A stretch of DNA of 64,000 nucleotides from Inonotus obliquus. Its lineage: Eukaryota; Basidiomycota; Agaricomycetes; Hymenochaetales; Hymenochaetaceae. The notes under the pieces were generated by a model. The model saw only the letters and a list, made by a program, of their open reading frames with translations, ran no database searches and was not told the origin of the DNA. Positions within the stretch are counted from its first letter, which is position 1. The number at the start of each line of letters is the position of its first letter. The translations under genes and the position numbers were made by a program. Below are positions 57,846-64,000 of this stretch, in pieces. The stretch spans positions 558,001-622,000 of the forward strand of contig JAJHTX010000007.1 in the NCBI GenBank assembly GCA_032164295.1. Reading direction: 5' to 3'.

Positions 57846-58356
57846 CTATTTGGAGCCGAACTTGCTAACCCATTCTTCTCTGAGTTCTTTCTGTTTCTTT
57901 TTGCCTTCGGGATCATCAAGTTGGAACCACTTTTTGGATTCTAGATGCTCGAGTAATTTTTGAGTGTCACGTGTACTAATAAAGTACGGTTGTTTCGCCG
58001 ACGGCGCCCAATTCGTGAAGTTGTCCAAACTAACTTCTGTGATTCTATCGATAAAAGGGGTTTCACCTATGGTTTCACAGTCAGTCTGTGTATTTCGATC
58101 AGTCGTATCAGCGAATATGGATAATCACATTGGGCCAACATCTCATCCTTCTCACTGAACCAAACAGTCCTATGTTTGTTTGGATGTCCTTTGTCATCAT
58201 AAGCAACTGATATGATGTATGTTAGAAACAAAGGCCGAAGAACCAAAGTTGAATAGCATCGTATGAAAGGCACTCACGTTTCGCATAGAAACCTTCTTTC
58301 GTATCGAATGAAATGTTTTCGCGAGTAAGCCTTTTGTATGACTGATCATCTGCCAT
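57846..58356 (-). CDS. Small three-exon gene, 125 residues, unknown function
   Basis: Exons 58356-58278, 58206-58129 and 58066-57846 with GT-AG introns of 71 and 62 bases (the second has CTGAC before CATAG). Total 378 nt in one frame. The protein starts MADDQSYKRLTREN, has WFSEKDEMLAQ in the middle, and ends with an acidic/basic helix-like tail (KKKQKELREEWVSKF). It is hydrophilic with no signal peptide or membrane segment. I recognise no family. Consistent phases and typical intron lengths support a real gene; expression is unproven. Confidence 0.55.
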
Positions 58357-59909
58357 CTGGAGTGTGCCCTAAATCAACAATACTTGGTAGGTGTCTTTGA
58401 TGAGACCCGAAAACCCGTCTTGTTGGCATGATATATACGAGATGGAGCACACTCTGCAATTTGTGGAGTCAAGCATGATTGCACTGACAAAGCAACTCTG
58501 CAAAGCAAGGTGGCGTCGAAATCATCAGGAGGAAAGCGCGCCACGAACATTGCAATCTCTCAAGGGGCCTTGCTATGTTTAACGTCTTTTACGTACAGCG
58601 TATTTACGAGGAGGAAATTCGTCCGTTCAATTCGAGACGATTTAAGTGGCTCTAGTTCATATACGTCTCTCAAATGGGATGGTAGCGCAACGGAGCCTCT
58701 ACAAGGGAGACCTTCTCTTGTGCTGCGAAGTCGTGGGAGCAGTAGACTCGATCAATGAAGCATTCGCATACCAGCCAGTATTGCATCTGGTCGACAAGAT
58801 GGTACACAAGCGAGTTGCTGGGTACTGATGACCGGCAAGAGGATTGGCTGTTGCGAAGTGGGATGGCTTGAGTTTGAGATATGCTCAGAAGCAGCCATAG
58901 CGAGTTCGTGTACAGTAGCAACTAGTCCTACATCGCAATCAGAAATGGTGATGAACACTGCCGCGATCGTACTGGACTGCTTGAAACCGCTCTATCGATC
59001 AGAACGAAGTACACCATGAGTAGACTGATTTCCGGGATCGAACTAGACCCAGTTATCTATTATCCACTCGAGTTGAGATTGGAAGTCAAGTGAGCGTACG
59101 CGAGCATTCTGCTGCCCGTCATGGACAAGGCTCCTAACCGTGAAGAGATTCTGGACGGCTCGCTGACGGAAATTCGCGTCTAGGATGATCCCGGCCCTCC
59201 ACGAGGATCGCCTCAATGGAGCCGGGAGATGCGAGACATTTCATGTCTGCGATCTAGTCTGGAATGATGGCTCAGTATGCAGTCGGGAGTTGAAAGGCGA
59301 GATGCAAATGAGAATGAGGGTTGTCGAACGGAGAATCACTTTATACGGTGACGATGACAATGTTTTGTATCATTCTATAGCGAAAGAATACTCAGCATGA
59401 AGATTCCTTACTGCGTGACTTTACAAAACTTGCAGAGTAGATTCACCAGCCGCGTGAATCAGACTGGTGTGACTCGGCGTTGCAGCTCGTCTACAAGGAC
59501 CTCAGAGAAACCCTTCTGCAGGCCCTCTCTTTCCGTGGAATTGCTGAGCATTAGACGGGCCCACATACGCGACACGCTCTGCGCTGTGTGGCCGCAGTGA
59601 GCTTGGAGCAGATAGAGCAGAACAGAAAGAAAGAGGAGGAGGAGGAGTTGGCTTTAGCTGCGGGCACTCCTCAAAACATTATGTAATCCTACTTGCTGGC
59701 TGGTCATGCTTGTCGAAACCCAAACAGAGTACAGCAGATCTGACTCCAATACGATTTGGCTGACCTGTTGCAACTTATTTCACGTAGAATGAACAAGGAT
59801 TCTATTAAATCAAATGGCAAGTAAGACCAAGGAGGAGTTATCTCAACTCGACTTGGCTTGGGCAGCGGCAGCGTAAACGCAAGTGCACACAGTTGTGGGA
59901 CGAGCTAGC
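58357..59909. other. Between the small gene and the Copia LTR; no confident gene
   Basis: Several plus frames (58442-58582, 58646-58828, 58828-59019, 59185-59400) follow one another and could be exons or a decayed gene, but I cannot join them with convincing splice sites and recognise no domain. A GAAAGAAAGAGGAGGAGGAGGAG tract lies near 59627. Confidence 0.3.
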
Positions 59910-60271
59910 AATCACAATGATTAACAGACACTTCAGACTCTCGTCCTGTATATTTAACATACCTAGCAATCACAATGATTACTAGGTTAAGTGTACAGAT
60001 CAGTATACAAGTACAATAACAATGAAGAGGAATTGTACTCACACAGACACTTCAGACTCTCGTCCTGAAGGTGTCAGTGTGAAAGGGAAGGTCTTATATA
60101 GACAGAAACACGTGGGGGCGTGAAATAGGTGTCCACTATATCGCGCGAGAACACGCAATTGTAACAAAATGAAATGTAATGAAACAATACAAACGCAACA
60201 ATAACGGAATGATGAGGAATAGGTCATAAGGTCAAAGATAAGGAATTTGCATTAATTGCGCCATTCTGACA
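59910..60271 (-). repeat. Copia 3' LTR (left limit uncertain)
   Basis: On the minus strand it starts at 60271 with TGTCAGAATGGCGC, directly after the purine tract TTTGAGGGGGAG (60272-60283), which overlaps the pol stop codon. TATA box TATATAAGACC near 60095. The far end is obscured by internal repeats: GACACTTCAGACTCTCGTCC occurs at about 59929 and 60049, and TAGCAATCACAATGATTA at about 59908 and 59964. Confidence 0.7.
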
Positions 60272-60278
60272 CTCCCCC

Positions 60279-61853
60279 TCAAACATGCGACAGTCCGAAT
60301 GAGGCTGCAAAATGTTTGGCCTTTAGGGATGGTAGCACCTTTGTCATTATATCTGCCAACATATCTTCAGTTGGGCAGTAAGAGAGCGTTATCCTACCAT
60401 CCTCTATCTCCTGACGTATGAAGTGGAAATCGATGTCGATGTGTTTGGTGCGCGCCTGAAACCTGTCATCCTTTGCCAATGCAATAGCTCCTTGATTATC
60501 CGACAAGAGAGGAAATGCGAATGGGCTCCAACCAAATACTTCCATCGCAAATGATCGCAACCATAAGGCTTCCTTTGTAGCGTATGCTATTGCATAGTAT
60601 TCGGCTTCGGTAGTTGATAGCGCAACACGAGTTTGGCGTTTCGACTTCCATGATATTGCTGAACCGTTCAGGAAGAATGCGTAGCCGGATATAGCCCGGC
60701 GCCCTTCAGTACTCATCCCATCAGCATCTGAATACCCAACGAACGACTGCTCCGGTGATCGACCTAATACCAGTTTCCAATCCATTGTTCCCTTTAAGTA
60801 CTGGTAGATTTGTTTGACACCGTTCCAGTGCGTTCGACCTGGTACTTCTGAGAAACGTGCAAGTTGATTTACAGCGTATTGAATGTCCGGACGGGTGTTG
60901 ATAGCAGCATATTGAAGAGCTCCTAATGCCTGACGATAAGGTATTCCTTCCATGTCTAACAACTCATCCATTGTACCCGCGCATTGGTCCGACGTATATT
61001 GTGTGTTTGGATCCATAGGCATCGCACGAGGTTTGACGTCTGCAAAACCATAACGTTCGAGTATCTGCTGAATGTAGGCCTTTTGAGATAGAGCGATGGT
61101 GTGATTTGTCCAGTCGCGAGTGATTTCTATTCCCAACAGCCAGTTTATTGGCCCAGAATCAACGATTTCGAGTTTTTCAGCAATACGCTTCTTGGTTTCG
61201 ACCATGTTCGATGGTTTTGATGTGACTATTTGAATGTCATCAACGTGAGCTGCAAGAATGGTTATTTCACCATTTGGATGATGTCGATAGAATACAGCAT
61301 GGTTTTTCTCCGAACGAGTGAATCCAATCTCCTGAAGAGTAGTACGTAGCACATTGTACCATCGACGTCCAGCTTGTTTGAGACCATAGAGTGCGACCTT
61401 CAGCTTGAGTACCTTATTATTGGTTACTCCATCAAGTTTGATTCCAGGTGGTGGTCGCATGTAGATTTGTTCGTCGTCACCTAGCTTTCCATACAGATAT
61501 GCAGATTTGACGTCGAGTTGATGAACTTCCCAATTATATTGAGCAGCGATAGTGAGGATCATTCGCATGGCTGCAGGATTGACCACCGATGCGTAGGTGT
61601 CGTCTGAGAAGTAATCGACTCCATCAACTTGAGTGAATCCTTGTGCCACCAGTCTAGCTCTGTGACTAGTCGGATTTCCTTGCGCATCTCGTTTCGTTCT
61701 GTAAACCCACTTGCTTCCAACAACATTTGTGTTGCTAGGGTAATCGACGATTGACCAGGAGTCTCTAGCTTGAAGACGTCTAATTTCATCCTCCATTGCC
61801 GCATACCAGTCTAGCCAGTTTCCACTCTTTTGAGCTTCTGATAACGTTACAGG
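60279..61853 (-). pseudogene. Copia pol, 3' part: reverse transcriptase and RNase H
   Basis: Open from the insertion point to the stop at 60279. Signature residues: WSIVDYP, GSKWVYRTKRD, DVKSAYLYG, QIYMRPPPG, LYGLKQAGR, AAHVDDI (RT active site, HVDD for the usual YVDD), PMDPNTQYT, YRQALGALQY, RPDIQYAV, then RNase H with GYSDADG, SWKSKRQTRVALSTTEAEYYA, SDNQGAIALAKD and RTKHIDIDFHFIR. Uninterrupted for 505 codons, so the element was active fairly recently before the LTR split it from the integrase part. Confidence 0.93.
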
Positions 61854-62303
61854 TGTTACGCTTTGCGCAGTCAGAGATGTCGATCAGAGATCAGAGACGT
61901 CGACGGGCAAGAAAGCGAGCTACCACTAAATCACAAAAGACCGTAGTCTGCGACGTAGGTGATAGTACTAGATTTTAGCACGTCTATATAATACACGAGG
62001 GAGATACGACTTACCTGCGACGTAGGTGATAGTACTAGAACAAGAGAGTGAAGAGACGATCACTCTCTAGTCCAGCCTTATATACCCAGACGCCGCGGGA
62101 AAGCTTTACATAAACTGTACAGTATAAACAAAGACAAATAGAAACAAGGGAAGAAAGGGGGATGGCGGGATAAAGTTGTTATAGATTGTGATTAGCTAAG
62201 CCAGTAGGGATTAAGTAAGGAACGTGATTTAAAATGAAAGTAAATATGCGTCGACGAATAGAAAGAATGGCCGTATGAGGAAAAGAGAAAAGACGTCGTA
62301 ACA
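61854..62303 (-). mobile_element. Solo LTR inserted in Copia pol, duplication ACAGG
   Basis: 450 bp, reverse complement of 9485-9933 with few differences. Flanked by ACAGG at 61849-61853 and 62304-62308. The host frame runs up to each side, so the insertion is what breaks pol. Confidence 0.93.
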
Positions 62304-63641
62304 ACAGGGTCCTTCGACTCGAACTGAGCTACCATTGCTGCTTCATGATCATTTATTTCGCTCATGGCTCGAATGATAGGTATGCTTGGATATGCATGGT
62401 TTGCTTCACGAATCTTCCAGGTAGGTGTTCGCTTGCGCTTTCCAGTTACTATGTTTGGATCGACAGGTTCGTAGACTTCCTCACGTATTTCTCCTTCTTC
62501 TAGAGATGGGGACCGAGTGCGCTGACGCTTGGCTTCATGCTCACTTTGAGCAGGTGATAATGGTCGCTTTGATGTAGTGGGTTCGGGTTCGTCGAAAATT
62601 GGTCCAATGTCTATATCTTCATACTCCCCCTTGACGAGCCCGAGCTCTGTCTTAGAGAAGTTGATGTTCCTTTCGACAGTGATCTTCTTTTCACTTGACC
62701 AGTATACCCGATGACCATTAGATGTTGGATCGAATCCAAGCCAGCATCCTTCAACTGCGCGCGGTTCGAGTTTTGAATTTGCTGTAGTCATAATGTAAAC
62801 TCGATGACCCCACTCATGCATATTTGAAAGGTTTGGAATGTGACCGAATCTCTTCTCAAATGGTGAGAGCATTCCTATTGCTTGTCTGGGGGTGCGATTG
62901 TAGACGTAGACAATGTAGTCCAGTGCATAACCCCATAACCATTTGGGCAGTCCAGATGCAAGTAGAATTGTTCGAACGCCATTGAATATTGTGAGGTGAA
63001 CTCGTTCTGCTACACCATTATGTTCAGGTGTATCATGAACAGTGAGCCATTGCAGAGTTCCTTGACGCTCGAGGTGGGTTTTGAAATCGTCCGACAAAAA
63101 TTCTCCTCCTCGATCAGAGTGTACGATCTTAATCTTGACTCCATGCTGCAACTGTTGGCGTGCTTCAAAGGCAACGTACTTTGCAAATGATTCTCCTTTT
63201 GTAACCATGAGTGGCATTTCAAGCCAGCGAGTAGCGTCGTCGATTATTGTAAGCACGTATTTTGCATTTCTAATAGTGCGCACAGATGCAGGTCCCCAAA
63301 CGTCTAGGTGAATCTTTCCTCCGAAGTCATGTACAGGCTCATCCTGAAGCCTGACCTTTGAGATAGGAGCACGTCTGGCTTTGGCGCGCATGCATGTTGG
63401 ACATTCAAAGTCATCGTTTGGGTCCTCAACCATGAGTCCTGGCAACTTTTCATCTCGAATCATCTTCTTCAGATATCCGACGTTGACATGTCCTAACAGT
63501 TTGTGTAGGGAGAACAGGGAGATTTTTCGACCATCAATGCCAGCAGCACATGCGCTGACTTCCTTGAACACTCGATAGAGTCCGTCGTCTAAGGGAATGG
63601 TCCCAATAACATCATTCGAACGATTGAAGATGTGGAGCGCT
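62304..63641 (-). pseudogene. Copia pol, 5' part: GAG-pre-integrase and integrase
   Basis: H-H-C-C motif (LHKLLGHVNVGYLKK ... CPTCMRAK), then the integrase core with HLDVWGP, TIIDDATRW, IVHSDRGGEF and TPEHNGVAER (D, D and E of the catalytic triad), followed by NRTPRQAIGMLSPFEKRFG and a Ser/Arg/Glu-rich linker (KRQRTRSPSLEEGEI). Open from 63641 (cut by the E1-type sequence) down to the solo LTR, after which the frame reads into LTR sequence and stops at 62192. Confidence 0.93.
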
Positions 63642-64000
63642 GAAGAGAACTACGTGCAGCTGAGCTCGGTATCAAGCCCGGTATCCCATTCTACGCTTAC
63701 CCCATGCTACGGTACAGTCCCATCTACACCTTCCAGTATCTACCAGCACACCTAGAGAAACCGTTGGTCCCATTTCTCAAAGTACCGAATGCCGAGAGTA
63801 CCGGTACCGAGCGCCAAGAAACCCGGTACCGAGAATACCGAGAGTACCGAGTGCCGAGAAACCCGGTACCGAGACAAATTGACAATTCGACATGCTCTCA
63901 TGACATGGATCGGACGTCTCCCTCTCTGGTATTCATTCCTGATGGTTGGACTATGCATGCCGGTTCTTTGGAAAAGCTCAGGGTCAGTATCCATTAAGGT
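63642..64000 (+). mobile_element. Second copy of the E1 right arm, runs off the window
   Basis: Starts sharply at TGAAGAGAACTACG after Copia sequence (GTGGAGCGC) and matches 20397-20755 with few substitutions, including the GGTACCGAG-rich core. It is inserted in or joined to the Copia element, so it is younger than that. Its start differs from the E1 terminus at 16922, suggesting a separate element end. Confidence 0.8.

Larger units (their letters stand above)
59910..63641 (-). mobile_element. Copia-type LTR retrotransposon, nested and truncated
   Basis: Minus orientation. Order from 63641 down: GAG-pre-integrase zinc motif, integrase, (solo LTR), reverse transcriptase, RNase H, polypurine tract, 3' LTR. 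Integrase before RT is the Copia order. Gag, protease and the 5' LTR are missing because the E1-type sequence begins at 63642. No second LTR lies in the window, so age and target site cannot be read. Confidence 0.92.

Noticed and set aside
1..64000. Many plus-strand frames of 60-130 codons across the array (for example 24437-24643, 31945-32145, 35858-36070)
   Set aside because: They are antisense to A exons and introns, and differ between copies where the minus-strand exons are kept.

Overview
This window is nuclear DNA of a basidiomycete fungus, most likely an Agaricomycete (mushroom-forming class). The evidence is genes with many very short spliceosomal introns, two paralogous groups of the basidiomycete DUF6533 membrane-protein family, a fungal myosin-I fragment, and Copia, hAT and LTR elements with 5-bp target duplications. 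I cannot name the genus from sequence alone.

Main body (about 1-55 kb): a head-to-tail array, all on the minus strand, of eleven copies (called A1 to A11 here, left to right) of one intron-rich seven-helix DUF6533-type gene. A single full-length gene of a second DUF6533 type (gene B, 53549-54991) lies at its right end. Spacers carry truncated 3' ends of gene B, which shows how the array grew: a segment reaching from an A gene into the 3' third of B was duplicated repeatedly. Between 23.7 and 43.7 kb the array is a higher-order repeat of about 7.2-7.35 kb holding two A genes with two kinds of spacer (S1 with the B remnant, S2 without it) and two kinds of core promoter. A2, A4, A5, A6, A7, A8 and A11 look intact; A1, A3, A9 and A10 are damaged. 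Each A gene has 14-15 exons, including what looks like a conserved 2-nucleotide microexon.

Insertion-rich part (6.6-22 kb): this interrupts the array and splits gene A3. It holds a long-LTR family whose U3 region carries an open frame of about 260 codons (one copy at 9060-7.6 kb, two inverted copies at 11259-12802 and 14597-16180), a 449-bp solo LTR, a myosin-I pseudogene fragment, a further TG...CA insertion in A3, and a 4.8-kb terminal-inverted-repeat element full of CGGTATCG/CGGTACCG motifs. Target duplications swapped between sites show that the segment between the two inverted LTRs was inverted after insertion.

Right flank (55-64 kb): mostly unrecognised single-copy sequence with one small three-exon gene of unknown function (57846-58356), then a Copia retrotransposon (about 59.9-63.6 kb, minus strand) broken by a 450-bp solo LTR and cut off at its 5' side by a second copy of the CGGTACCG-rich element, which runs off the window.

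No tandem gene cooperates with another in an obvious pathway. The array looks like a birth-and-death multigene family of membrane proteins of unknown function, eroded by transposons.
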